From Monodelphis domestica (taxonomy: Eukaryota > Chordata > Mammalia > Didelphimorphia > Didelphidae), in contig NC_077234.1 of the NCBI RefSeq assembly GCF_027887165.1, positions 169,792,388 to 169,856,387 of the forward strand: a DNA stretch of 64,000 bases, written 5' to 3'. The position numbers and the translations under genes are program-made. This document shows, piece by piece, positions 11,903 through 23,421 of the stretch. The notes beneath the pieces are model-generated. The model worked only from the letters and a program-made list of their open reading frames with translations, had not been told where the DNA came from and searched no databases. The number at the start of each line of letters is the position of its first letter. The stretch's first letter is position 1.

Positions 11903-13400
11903 CCCATTTGGTCAGTCTCTGATTTACACTGATTTAGCCAATGAAAACCCAGCTGACATTTGAGGCAGACCAGTGTGGGGAGATCCTTTCTCTGTATAGT
12001 CAAATAGTTCTGAGGGGTGTTTGTAAGTAGGCCAATTTTTTTGTGCTGCTGTAGCAAACACTACACCTTGGATATGTGAGGGTCCTACGTGTACACAAAG
12101 TTTTATATTCTCATGTAAGGAGGTTTTATCTCAGTATGGTTGAATGGCTGCCTTACAAAAATGAATTAGAGTGTTCAAAGGCAATTTGTCTGTCTAAAGG
12201 TGTTTCTTCTTTAGGGACTGAATAATTCTAGGGACTGTGATGATCAGGAGACAAATTCTTGGAAAGGTTCCTCTGGTCCTTGTCTGACTTTGCTCAGCTC
12301 CTGGGTCTTAGTGGTGGTGGGAAATCTGTGCCAGGTCTGCAATGCTATGACTTTAATTTGCTGGTATGCTAGTGAATTATAAACCAACTGATTGTGAACT
12401 ACAGTATAAACTCCTAGCCCAGTAAGCATGTCATAGGTAATTCTAAGCTGAGCATTCAAATTGTTTTCTGCCTGAACTTTTGCTTTATCCTCATATTCAG
12501 GCTTCCATAATAAAAAATTTCCTTCTGACAGACAAGTGTTTGTGATCATTTTCCAATCATTTGGGGGCAGACTATGGACAGAAAGGATCTCCACTAATCT
12601 CAGTGTAAACAGGGCAACAGGACCATATTGAAAAGTAGCTTGTTTTAATCTTTCAGTTTTTTTAGTGGCACAATCTGATGCATTTGTATAAGATTTCCCT
12701 TTGCATCAGTCTGCTCTATTGCTGGGAAAGAGAAATACTGTAGCATTTCATCACCTGTCTCTTGCATTTTGGCTATGATCTATTGTAACAGGGAGAAAGC
12801 TCTATGAGCAGGGGAAGGAATGGTTAGGCAGCAGAAGGAGGAGGACAATTGGCTGCCTTTTCTAGTAATTCTACACTACCCTGGCTCTGTGTTTTCTACA
12901 GGAGCTCTTGGTGAGTTCCCTAGAAAACCTATTTTCCTGGCTGTAGGAGGGAATTCCCAGTTGGGGTGGAGGAGGCAACAAGAAAGTTTTGTGATTTTGA
13001 ATTCATCTCTGAGGAAGGTTTGTATTTGGATTCTGTTTTCTTTCTGGAATTTTGGACAGGGGTCTAGTTTCTGAAGTTTATGGTTGGGATCTAAACAGTC
13101 TCATCACTTTGATCCTCTCCCCCACTTCTTCCCAGGCTTTTTTGACATAATCAAGAAATTCTGGAAGTGAGGTATTGTTCATTTTGATGCCTTTTTGCCT
13201 GTAGTATAGATTCTCTTTCTTTAGACTTAGCTTGTCCCATGTTCTACTTTTGCCTGTTGCTAGCTTAAGGTCCTTCTCACCTGGTGAGCCCTTCTGGCTC
13301 TTAAACCTTCCTGGCTAGACTCATGACTAATCCTTTTTATTCATACAATTTTTCCTATGGTACTGGGGGAAGTCTTTTTCTTCTCTGTAATCCCTCAGTG
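11824..13400 (-). pseudogene. gag pseudogene, betaretrovirus-like
   Basis: Gag is the retroviral structural polyprotein. It lies downstream of the primer binding site on the minus strand. The best-preserved part is the capsid segment at 12244-12594. The nucleocapsid segment at 11824-12057 is in the same frame and has a perfect CX2CX4HX4C zinc knuckle at 11926-11967. Matrix and N-terminal capsid sequence (12600-13400) is in broken frames; an open stretch near 12650-12790 reads in another phase. Stops separate capsid from nucleocapsid. It cannot produce a functional Gag. Confidence 0.78.
12244..12594 (-). pseudogene. gag capsid segment (CA, betaretroviral type)
   Basis: A 116-codon open stretch with the signature layout of betaretroviral capsid: LPPNDWKMI near the start, a WK.E. 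segment, the turn LTGLGVY, a QIKVIALQTW helix, and near the end QGPEEPFQEFV. The last corresponds to the region around the capsid major homology region (QGxxExxxxF). It assembles into the capsid lattice in intact viruses. Here it is bounded by stops. Confidence 0.82.
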
Positions 13401-13420
13401 AAGGGTCCTTACCCCAGGGG

Positions 13421-13438
13421 GTCCCTGTTCGGGCACCA
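13421..13438 (-). promoter_or_regulatory. Primer binding site, tRNA-Lys type
   Basis: On the minus strand it reads TGGTGCCCGAACAGGGAC, 2 nt after the LTR end. It matches the classic tRNA-Lys3 primer binding site with one mismatch (T for C at position 4). This site primes minus-strand DNA synthesis and fixes the orientation and the LTR boundary. Confidence 0.9.
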
Positions 13439-13440
13439 AT

Positions 13441-13887
13441 TGTCAGAGACTACAGGGAACCACCTGGCTGGGGGGCCTGAAGGGTAAGAATGGAAACAGA
13501 CTCAGGAGGGCTGATGGCAAGCAAGTGGCAAGTTTATTGATCATAGCTAGTGTTATATGGGGCAATGCTAAATCAGCTAAGGAATTAGGTAATTACATGG
13601 ACAATGGTTAGTAATGACTACAATGACTTAGTTTACTTCACTGAAACTTAGAGTTTTCTATGGGATGGTAAATCACTGGTAAATATGTAACCATCTAGTC
13701 CAGATTCTCAGGGAAATATTTGCTTCAGTGGGTTTGTCAAGAATAGCCAGTTATTACCAAGTACAGCAGAGGGGGCATTAGAAAGGAAGAGTTTGGGGGA
13801 CCTTATATGAGGAGTGCTACATGACTGATTCTGGCCACACCTTGGCTTTGATTTTACTGAGACCCACTCTCACTACTGGGGGCTACA
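13441..13887 (-). repeat. 5' LTR of the betaretrovirus-like provirus
   Basis: 447 bp, running TGTAGCCCCC...TCTCTGACA on the minus strand. It is homologous to 3374-3825. AATAAA (antisense near 13535) lies about 95 bp from the 3' end. It is flanked outside by half of the 6-bp target duplication and inside by the primer binding site. Confidence 0.9.
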
Positions 13888-13893
13888 AGTTCA

Positions 13894-14080
13894 CATCACA
13901 AATAAATTAGAGAAATGATGGATAAAGAGTTCATGACCAAACATGGGATATAGAAGATCACAGAAGATGAAATGGATAAATTTGATTACATAAAATTAAA
14001 AAGTGAATTACCAGGATGAAGAGCTTTCTGTAGAACTATAGAAAAAGCCTGGACACTCAGGAGTGCATTCTACAGAGAAA
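13894..14080 (+). mobile_element. Old L1 ORF2 fragment, right half
   Basis: A degenerate continuation of the L1 at 3225-3373, recognisable by 'gattacataaaattaaaaa', which matches the IDY/FDYIKLKRF segment of ORF2 (28050-28065). The match fades after about 14015. Together with the left half it marks the pre-integration target of the provirus. Confidence 0.72.
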
Positions 14081-14565
14081 TGAAGAATTTAGCTTGCAAT
14101 GAAAAAAACAATTCCTAACATTTGAAATTACCTCAAAATAGAAAAGTCTGCCTTGGGAAGTCACAAGTATTCTATCATTATATATCCTTAAATAGAGGTT
14201 GAATGACTACCTTTTATTTATATTAAAGTCCAAATTGGGCTAGACATCCTCCATCTGAAAATGGAAATTTAGAGATCTTGTCCTTCCGTATCAATTTGGA
14301 GAGTAGATATTTACTATCTTAAAAATAAATTGATTGTTAAGGTTAAATGAAATCAAAACAATTTGACATTCTTCTGTCATTCTGCATTAGGAATTATCTT
14401 AATTAGGCAATTGTCTACATTAATATCATTAGAAGTACTCTGTTAGTGAGCATTCTGACTAAAATTATTTTTCCCACTGGGCTGCCATAGTAGCTTGTAT
14501 TGAAATTTTCATGATTATAGCTTAGAATTTTAGTGTCATGTTGAGAAATTTCTGAAATCTCCACT
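14081..14565. other. No firm feature
   Basis: About 14140-14230 faintly resembles the 3' region of an old CR1-like LINE, and about 38660-38800 shows a similar pattern. It is too decayed to name. Confidence 0.35.
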
Positions 14566-16135
14566 ATTTTTTTTTAATTTAGAAAATTTTGTTTAACTAA
14601 TTTAGAATATTTTTTCATGGTTACATGATTCATGTTTTTTTCCCTCCCCTCTCCCCATCCCCTTCCCATAGCCAACATGCAATTCCACTGGGTTTTACAT
14701 GTGTCATTGATCAAAACCTATTTCCATATTATTGATATTTTCACTAGGATGAACATTTAAGGTCTATATCCCCAGTTATATCCCCCTCAAACCACGTGAT
14801 CAAGCAGGTTTTTTTTCTTCTGTGTTTCTACTTCCACAGTTCTTTCTCTGAATGTGGACAGGTTCTTATATAAGTCCCTAAGAATTGTCCTTCCTCTGAA
14901 TTAGTCTTTCAGAATTGTCCTGGATCATTGCATTGCTGCTAGTAGAAAACTCTATTACTTTCTATTGTACCACAGTGTATCAGTCTCTGTGTACAATGTT
15001 TTCCTGGTTCTGCTCCTTTCACTCTGTGTGGGGTTTTTCCTTAATGGACTTCCCTGACCAGCAGGGTCCCACAAGGGAAGGGGCTCACCTTTGTGATGGG
15101 ACCCGAGGAGAGGTAGGAACCGAGAACCAGGGTGGAAATGAAAGACAGGGACAAGTCAGTGGTTGGATAGGGCAGGCAATCCCTATGATACTCCCTTTGA
15201 TAGGAAAGTATGAGTACTAAGGAACACCAGGCGGAGGAGGAGATTAAGGTAGGAAATGCAGGCCGAGATGGTTACAGCCTCAGGGAAGGAGAAGGTCAAG
15301 AGGAGAGAGAGACATAGTCATTGAGGAGCCCAGTGGAGCTCCATGGAAGGGGAGAAAAGCCAAGAAGAAGTTCATGGGTTTGCCTCTGAATTTATTCCTG
15401 TCCTGCTTGGGCGGTACTCCCAAGCACTAGTAGCCACATCACAAAGTATAGACAATTAAGATTGGGTGGCAAGGTAGAGGGAACACCTTTGGGCGTGTAG
15501 ATTGCAAACTGTGGTGCTTTCCCAGGGAATTCAGTCCGAGCATGTTAATGAGTTTGTCTTAGCTAAGGGCCGCATGGCCAGTTCAAGGTTACATTCACAA
15601 ACCTCATTGGTATAACCTTATGCTTGGAGACACAGTAGCCATACAGTCATTTATATTTCATAGATGTGAATATGCTTGGTATGCTACACTCTGCATCAAT
15701 TCCTGGAGGTCATTCCAGTTCACATGGAGTTCCTCCAGTTCATTATTCCTTAGAGCACAATAGTATTCCATCGCCAACAGATACCACAAGCCATTCCCCA
15801 ATTGAAGGACATCCCCTCATTTTCTAATGTTTTGCCACCACAAAGAGCTCAGCTAGGAATATTTTTGTACGTGTCTTTTTCCTTATTATCTCTTTGGGGT
15901 ACAAACCCAGCAGTTTGGCTGCATTAAAAAGCAGACAGTCTTTTAGTGCCCTCTGAGCATAGTTCCAAATTGCCCTCTAGAAAGGTTGGATCAATTCACA
16001 ACTCCACCAGCAATGCATTAATGTCCCAACTTTGTCACATTCCCTCCAACATTTATTACTTTCCTTTGCTGTCATGTTAGCCAATCTGATAGATATGAGG
16101 TAGAACCTCAGAATGGTTTTGATGAAATCTCCATT
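14566..16135 (-). mobile_element. L1 LINE 3' end, antisense, split by an LTR
   Basis: The reverse complement of the L1 3' UTR and ORF2 C-terminus: 14566-15026 and 15689-16135 align in order with 29160-28340 of the full-length copy. The sequence is 5'-truncated. The reading frame is broken. The gap between the halves is filled exactly by an LTR with a 5-bp target duplication. Confidence 0.9.
15022..15693 (-). repeat. Solo LTR (15027-15688) with 5-bp target duplication
   Basis: 662 bp with TG...CA ends inserted into the L1; CTCTG is present at both 15022-15026 and 15689-15693. It is GC-richer than its surroundings. AATAAA is present on the minus strand near 15390, which suggests minus orientation, though the terminal dinucleotides fit either strand. 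No internal retroviral sequence remains, so it is a solo LTR formed by recombination between the two original LTRs. Confidence 0.8.
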
Positions 16136-17120
16136 ATTAGAGATTCATTTTGTCTTTTTTTTTCCCTCCAAGTGTAGGTGTAAGGATGGGTTAAGGTAAA
16201 ACAAGGAATTTGCTTTATTGAGCATTCCTTTAAAAAAGTATAAATGTGAATATCACTGGGAGAAATATCACATTATCCATGAGTTAAAAATAAGATATTG
16301 GCATGCATACCAGTCATCTTCCAAAGCCCTTAGTAAATGAAAAATAGAATAGAAGCAGAAAATGCTTATTTCACTATTTTGCCTGAGGCTAGCCTATGTC
16401 TCAGTAGATTTTTTTTATTACCCAGAAATTAGCTCCAAAGTTTCTGAAGACACTCAGAGATGAGCCGATATTAAAATTTTTAATCAAGTGGTTTTTTTTC
16501 TTCATATGCGGATCTTTTATCACTTCCCAGGCATAACTTTCCTATGAAACATAAAGACTAAAATTTTTATGGTTAATTTGAAACTTTTAATCTTAAAGAT
16601 GATTGTACTATAAAGGCACAACCCTTTTCATACTTCTTTAATATTCTGTATTGTTTGTTGGAATTTTTGAAATACTTGCAACAATTATGGACTTCTGAGA
16701 ATAACTTTGGAGATTTTAAGTACCTAATTTGGGATCTTGGATTCTTGTTTATTCTATCATTGTATCTCTTGAACTTGAGTTCTGCTTCACTGATTAAAGT
16801 TGTTAGGTTTTGCTGTTTCCAATTCTAACTCCAGATTAGTTTACAGTTGCTTGGAGAAATTGAGGATTGTCTGAGAATGGCTCACTTTTACCTGAAAAAA
16901 TTCTTGTTCTATGATCCATTGAAATTATTTAAACAATAAAGAAAGACTTTAGGGATACTGTTTCAAAAAGTGTAATTGATTGAGGGAACAGGGCCTAAAT
17001 TCCCACTAGGATATAGATTATTATTGACTTCCGAGCTTATTCTGGGAGAACAAATATAAAACAGAAGGGAGGAATGGACTCTATATAAAGGGGAGAAGAA
17101 TGTAGAAAAAGAAGCTTGAA
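16136..17120. other. No recognisable feature
   Basis: AT-rich, apparently unique sequence. I see no open frame of note, RNA gene or repeat. Confidence 0.5.
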
Positions 17121-17440
17121 GCAAGTCAGTCAATCAGTTAACAAATTACTATGTGTCTTACATCCCTTACAGATACTATGCCAAGCACTAGAGAAAAATA
17201 CAAATAAAAAGAAAGACAGTCCTCACTCTCAAGGAACTTATATTCTAATAAAAATGGAAATGAACGTGGGCGCAGGGGGTGGGAGGGAAGAAGCTCCTCA
17301 AGCAAAGGAATGGGGGCAACTTCTAGAGAATGAGGGAATAGATTGCCTGGGATCTTTCCCTGGAAATGGAGATTCCAAGAAGAGCTTGCCAGTGGGAGGA
17401 GTGTCCAAGAGCAGAGTCAGGAGGCATCTTAGGTATGATG
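17121..17440 (+). repeat. Ancient interspersed repeat, family not named
   Basis: Contains the 'tactatg(c)caagcactagagaaa...aaagacagtcctcactctcaaggaacttata' layout. The same layout recurs at 18190-18625, 41160-41330, 47130-47230 and 55615-55970. The copies are strongly diverged from one another. Open frames here (17116-17481, 17366-17602) are chance products of the repeat. Confidence 0.6.
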
Positions 17441-18189
17441 GCCAAGCTCATAGAAACAAGGCAACAAGAAGAACTTATTGATCTGCGCAGTTTTAGCCTA
17501 AACCAGCCAACATTGTTTGGAATTGTGCTTTGTTATTTATCTCAAGATCACCAGACATCCCAGTCCAAGAATCTTTACATCTTTCCTTGTCTTAGACTAT
17601 GATCCCTTCTGTCTGTCTCTCCATTTGCTGCCACAGGTTTTCCCCTTTGTTTTGGAAAGAACTAAAAAAAGGTCACAACTCATGACAAGTCTGATTCATC
17701 TATGGTAGTTTTTCATAGAGAAAGAATGATTTATTTCATTTTTCTTCAGACGTATGTATACTACCCCCAACTAAAGCTTATCACTGGTGCTAAATATGGC
17801 ATGAAAGTGTTCTTGAGCTCTCAAAGGATAGTGTGAGCACTGGAAAATCTAACCATGCTACAGACACTTCAAGTATTGATCACTAAGTAACTATATGTCT
17901 ACATACATTTGGAGAATTTCATCACCAGAGAATGTCAACTATTTTGGACAATTGCAACTCAAGTAGGCCATTTACCAAGTCATGGAGGGATCACAATCTG
18001 CACTGACAGAGATAGTAGCATGCCATTGAAATTGTTGATCCTTGGAATATATATTTGAGTAATCAAGTGAGTGTTATCAATTATAAGTCTGACAAATTAT
18101 TTCACTTTGGGTGTCATCAAGGCAATATTCATCCAAACAAATTCAGTCATTTTGTTCATACATACAAATTTAATCTGTTTTCCAGACTT
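17441..18189. other. No recognisable feature
   Basis: Unique-looking sequence with only short open frames; nothing I can assign. Confidence 0.45.
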
Positions 18190-18625
18190 CCTGATTCTGT
18201 CAATCAATCAGTCAACCAATCAATCAAGAAACATTTATAGAGGGCTTATTAAGTGTTAGGCACTATGTTAAGCACTCGGTGAGGATGGATACATAAAGAG
18301 GCAAAAGATAATTCCTGTTTCCATGGAGCTTAGAATCTAATGAGGGAGACAGTACACAAATATTTAGAAAAAAAACAAGGTATATACAGTATGAACAGAA
18401 ATAATGCACAAAAGGAAGGAACAAGAATCAAGAGGATTTGGAGAAGGATTCCACTAAAAGATGGGATTTTAGTCAGAATTTAAAGGAAGCAAGGGAAGTA
18501 CATACATAGAGTTGAGGAGGAAGGGTGATCTGAAGATATAAGAAGACGAAAATAGAAGATTAGGTTAAGGATTTTGATTGACAAAACATTTTGGACTGGA
18601 TTCTGGAAGCGATAGGAACTTTGGG
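18190..18625 (+). repeat. Ancient interspersed repeat (same family as 17121)
   Basis: Starts with 'caatcaatcaagaaacatttat', then 'gttaggcactatgttaagcac', then 'ccatggagcttagaatctaa', the same order of blocks as the other copies. It ends where the antisense L1 begins. Confidence 0.62.
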
Positions 18626-21001
18626 ACTTAAAATTTATTTTTAATTTATTTTTTTCAATTACATAGAAAAACACATGAAATTTTTTAAATGTTCATTTTA
18701 AAAAACTGAGTTCAAAATCCTCTCTCCTCCTTCTTTGTCCTCTTCCCTCCTTGAGAATACAATTTGCTATACATTATATATGTTCACTCAAGCAAAACAT
18801 ATTTCCATAGCAGCCATATTACAAAACAATCCCCCAAAACCACAGAAAAATAAAGTAAAATAAAAGTATAATTTGATCCACATTCAGAAACCATCAGTTC
18901 CTTCTCTGGAGCTGGATAAGAATTTTCATCATAAGTTCTTCAGAATTGTCTTGATTCATTTTGTTGATGAGAAGAGCTGTCATTCACAAGAGATTGTTGT
19001 ACAACATTACTGTTACTGTATACAATGTTCTCCAGGTTTTGCTTACTTCACTTTGCATCAATTCATATAAGCATTCTCAGGTTTTTCTGCAATCATCCTT
19101 TCCATTATTTCTTATGCTATAATAGTATTCTATTATAATCACATGCCACAACTTGTTCAGCTGTTCCCCAAATGATAGTCATCCCCCAAATTTGCAATTC
19201 TTTGCCACCATAGAAAGAGCTGCTATAAATATTTTTGTACATATAGGTCTTGTTCCTTTTTCTTTGACCTCTTTGGAATACAAATCTAGTAGAGGGATTA
19301 TTGGATCAAAGGGTATGCACAGTTTTATAGGCCATTGGGCATTGTTCCAAATATCCATCTAGAATCAATTAGATCTAACTTTGTTACAACTCCCTTTACC
19401 CAAAGTACCTTTGTGTCCCAATTTTCTTACATCCCCTCCAACATTTATCATTTTTCTTCTTTTTTTTTCACATTAGCCAGTTTGGTCGATGTTAGGTGGT
19501 ACTTTGGAGTTGTTTTAATATATATTTCTCTAATAAATAGAGATAAAGCATTTTTCCAAATGAGTATAGATAGCTTTGATTTCTTCATTTGAAAACTACT
19601 TGTTCCTATCCTTTTATCATTTATCAATGAATCATACTCTTATGAATTCAAATCAGTTCTCTATATATTTAAGAAATGAAACCTTCATCATAGAAAGTTG
19701 TTAATGTTTGCCTCCAATTTTCTGCTGTTCTTTTTATCTCAGAATAAATTAGTTTAGTTTGTGCAAAATTTTAATGATTTAACAGAATGAAAACTATCCA
19801 TTTTAAAGTCAGTAGTTTTCCCTATCACTTTTTTTGGTCATAAATTCTTCTTTTATCTATTGATGTCAAAGGTAAAATATTCCATGTTCCCTTAATTTGC
19901 TTATGACATCATCCCTTATGTCTAAATTGTGCATTTCATTTTGACCTCATTTTGGTATATGATATGAGATGATGGTGTGTATAGTTTCTGCCAAACTACT
20001 CTACTTTTCTTTTTTAAGCAATTTTTTCAAAGGGTGATTTCTTATCTCAAAATTTTGGAACTTTGGGTTTATCAAATACTATATTGGTATGATCATTTGT
20101 TACCATGCATTGTGTACCTAAACTATTCCACTGATTCACCACTCCATTTCTTAGCCAGTACCAGATTGTTTTGATGGTTACCACTTTGAACTATATCATT
20201 TGAACTCTGATTCTGCTAGGTTACATTCCTTCAGATTTTAAAAGTTGGTTCTCTTATATTCTTAATCTGTTGTACTTTCAGATGAATTCTGTTATCAGAT
20301 TTTTCCCTACATTTATGGGAATATTCTTTGGTAGTTTGATATGGCCCTGAATATGTAAGTTAATTTAGGTAAGAATTGTAATTATTTGTATTTTTATTTT
20401 ATTGGCTTGGCTTACCCTTAAGCAATTACTTTTTCTCTAATTGTTTAGATCTGATTTTATTTGTGTGAAAAGTGTTTTGGAATTTTGTTGCTATAGTTCC
20501 TGAATTTGCCTTGGCAGGTAGATCCCAAGTATTTTATATTCTCTAAAATTATTTTAAATGGAATTTCCCCTTTTAGTCACTTCTTGCTGGACTTTTTTGT
20601 TATTAAATAAAAATGATGGTGATTCAGAGATTTATTTTATATCTTGCCACTTAGCTCAAGTTATTATTTAATTAGTCTTTTAGTCAATTTTCTATGATTC
20701 TCTAAGTATACCAACATATTTTCTGCAAAGAATAATAGTTCCCCCATTGCCTATTCTAAATCTTTTACTTTCTTTTTCTTCTCATTGCTCTAGCTAGCAT
20801 TTCTAGAACAATTCTGAATAATAATGATCATAATGGGTATCCTTGCTTCACTTCTGATCTCATATAGGAGGTTTCTAGCTTTCCTTCATTATAGATAATG
20901 TTTACTTATAGTTTTACATAGATATTATTTATCATTTTAAAGAGAAGCTTAATTTATTCTTGTTTTCTAGTGTTTTTAATAGGAATGAGTATTGTATGTT
21001 G

Positions 21002-21214
21002 TCAAGAGATTTTTGTCCATCTATTGAGGCAATCATGTGATTTTCTTTTGTTATTGATATAGTCAATCATGTTGATAATTTTCTTAATACTGAACCAGCC
21101 TTCCATTCCTGGTATGAATCCCTCTAGGTAGTAGTGTATGATTGTTGTGATATAGTACCCTAACCAATTTTGTAGCATTTTGTTAAAATATTTTGTGTCA
21201 GTATTCATTAGCAA
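21002..21214 (-). pseudogene. RT-domain remnant of the old L1 ORF2
   Basis: 70 codons that correspond to the fingers region of L1 reverse transcriptase, homologous to 26620-26830 of the plus-strand L1 (DAKILN..., [13 protein letters not shown]). The catalytic FADD box would lie at lower coordinates but is decayed. Confidence 0.8.
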
Positions 21215-22467
21215 AATTGGTTCCTAGTTGTCTTTCTCTGATTTTGCTCTTCCTGGTTTAGGTATTATTACTATATATGTGTCATAAAAAGAATTAAAAA
21301 GGACTACTTTTTTTGCCTATTTCTCTAAATAGCTTATATGGTATTAGAATTAATTCTTTTTAAATTTTTTGGTAGAAATCATTTATGAGTACTTCTGGTC
21401 TTGGGGATTTTTTTAGGGCCCTCATTAATGGCTTGTTCAATTTCTTTTTTCTAAGATAGGATTCTTGAAGTGATCTCTTCTATTAATCTGGGCTATTTAT
21501 ATTTTTGTAAATATTTATCCATTTCACTTAAGTTATTATACTTATTGACATGTTAGCAAAATAGCTCTAATAATTGCTTTAATTTCCTCTTCATTGGTAG
21601 TGAATTCATCTTATACATTTTTGATACTGGTAATTTGGTTAATTTTTTTAAAAAAATCAAATTAACCAATCCTTTATCAATTCTACCATTTCCCCCATAA
21701 AATCAGCTCCTGATTTTATTTATTAGTGTTCTGGTTTATTTACTTTCAATTTAGTTAATCAACTTTTTTTTATTTTTAGGATTTCCAATTTGGCGTATAC
21801 CTGGAAATTTTTAATTTGTTCTTTTTCTTATTTCTCTTTTTAGTTGCATGTTCAATTCATTTATCTTTATTTTCTTTCATTCATTTCAATTCATTTTCTT
21901 TATTTTACTAATTTAAGCATTTAGAAATAGAAAAATTTCCCTAAGTACAGCTTTAATTTTAATATAACAAATTTTGGCATGTTGTCTCATTGTTATTCTT
22001 TTTACTGAAATTAATGATTGTTTCTGTTATTTGTTCTTTGGCCCATTCATTCTTCAGGGTGAAATTATTTAGTTTCTAATTTTTTTAAATCTATGTTTCC
22101 ATGGTCCTTTATTAAATATAATATTTATTATGTTATTAATAGAAAAAGTCACATTTAATATTTCTCCTATTTGCATTTGGTTGTGAGGTTTTAATACCCT
22201 AATACTTGGTCAATTTTTGTGTAGCTGCTATGTACTTCTAAGGAAAGGGCGTATTTTTTCTTTTTATAGTATAATCAAATGACTTTAAAATCTATTTTAC
22301 TAATGCTATTTATTAATTAAGGATTATTTTATTTTTCTTTTTTAATGAAAATTTATGTATGTCTTTGTTTTGTTAAAATGCCCAGTTAATTCCCTCTTCC
22401 TCTCTTTTTCCTCATTTAGAGAAGACATCACTTGACAATGTTACATGTATGTATAAAACTAAGTTAT

Positions 22468-23421
22468 GGGGGGGGGGGCTAGAGTCAAGATGGTAGCTTA
22501 GCAAGCAGCAAAAGTTCAGACCTCGTGGAAGACCCTTCCTTACCGATACAGACTGAAAGCTCCTAGGGCACCGAAATTCAATCTGAACAACAGGACAGAA
22601 GTGGGGAATCCTCCTTCTGGACTCAAATCAAAAGGTACGCCCCCCCCCAAAGCCGGAATCCGAGAATACTCAGGGCTAAGGGGAAGGCAGAGCGAAGGTC
22701 CCAAGACCCCTCCCCCACAACCCAGAAGGTTGAGCCCCCAGCAACAGGGGGAACCTCTGAGCAGGCAAAGGTGCTGGTTTGGAGGGTCTACCTTGTGAGC
22801 AGCGGGGAGCCGGGCTCAGAGCATCCAGCTTGGACAGTGGGGAGGAAGCCAGGGAGAAACAGGCTGTGGCTGGGTCCCTCCATCAGGCTCCAGTCTCACC
22901 CTTGCCTCAGGCACATCCAGACCAATCCAGTTGAACTAATCCCATCAGAACTCCTCAGAGTTTAGGGAGGCAGGCAAAGGCAATTGCGGACAGCAGAGAA
23001 GCAGCTGGAGAGAACTGGAGAGAGCCTGGGCAGCCCAGCCTTCCAGGAGTCTTCAGAGCCTCAGTGCTTCATACCACATACAGCCCGACCCAGTTGAACT
23101 CAATCCAATCAAAAGCCTCCAGAGGACAGGGAAGCTAACATTCCTCCCATAGAGACTGTAGGAAGAGATCTGACAAAGCTCCAAGAGGGGAGACTGATAG
23201 CCCCAAAACCAAAACAAAATGAGAGGAGCAAGAGCACAGCCAAATACGGGGAGCAAAGAAGGGAGAAACTCGAGCAAACTACAGAAAAAGAAGAAAGAAA
23301 TTACAATAGACAGCTTCTGCACAGGTAATGAGCAAAGAGTGAATGAAACAGAGAGGGAGGGATCAGCAAAGAAAAATCAGAAATCCCAGCGAATTGGATA
23401 CAGGTTTTGGAAGAACTCAAA
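22468..23421 (+). promoter_or_regulatory. L1 5' leader (internal promoter region)
   Basis: About 950 bp, GC-richer than the rest of the element, starting with a run of G and then 'ctagagtcaagatgg', the form typical of L1 starts. L1 leaders carry the internal RNA polymerase II promoter. Short open frames here (22601-22798, 22771-22965, 23219-23443) are not clearly coding. The last may be an out-of-phase extension of ORF1. Confidence 0.75.

Larger units (their letters stand above)
3374..13887 (-). mobile_element. Betaretrovirus-like (ERV2-type) provirus, minus strand
   Basis: A provirus with both LTRs, read from 13887 down to 3374. The LTRs (13441-13887 and 3374-3825) have TG...CA ends in the 5' copy; the 3' copy ends in TA by point change. 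A 6-bp target duplication flanks it: AGTCCA at 3368-3373 and AGTTCA at 13888-13893, one mismatch. The primer binding site directly follows the 5' LTR. Capsid and nucleocapsid pieces share one frame, and the dUTPase-like piece lies in the -1 frame, as in betaretroviruses. The expected pol is not recognisable; most of 3826-11380 is AT-rich, decayed or replaced by nested insertions. Intact virus is not possible. LTR divergence suggests an old insertion. Confidence 0.87.

Noticed and set aside
12820-13074. Plus-strand 84-codon frame
   Set aside because: It is the reverse of the proviral gag leader/matrix region.
18055-20174. Plus-strand open frames between 18 and 20 kb
   Set aside because: They are antisense shadows of an L1 3' region and an old repeat.
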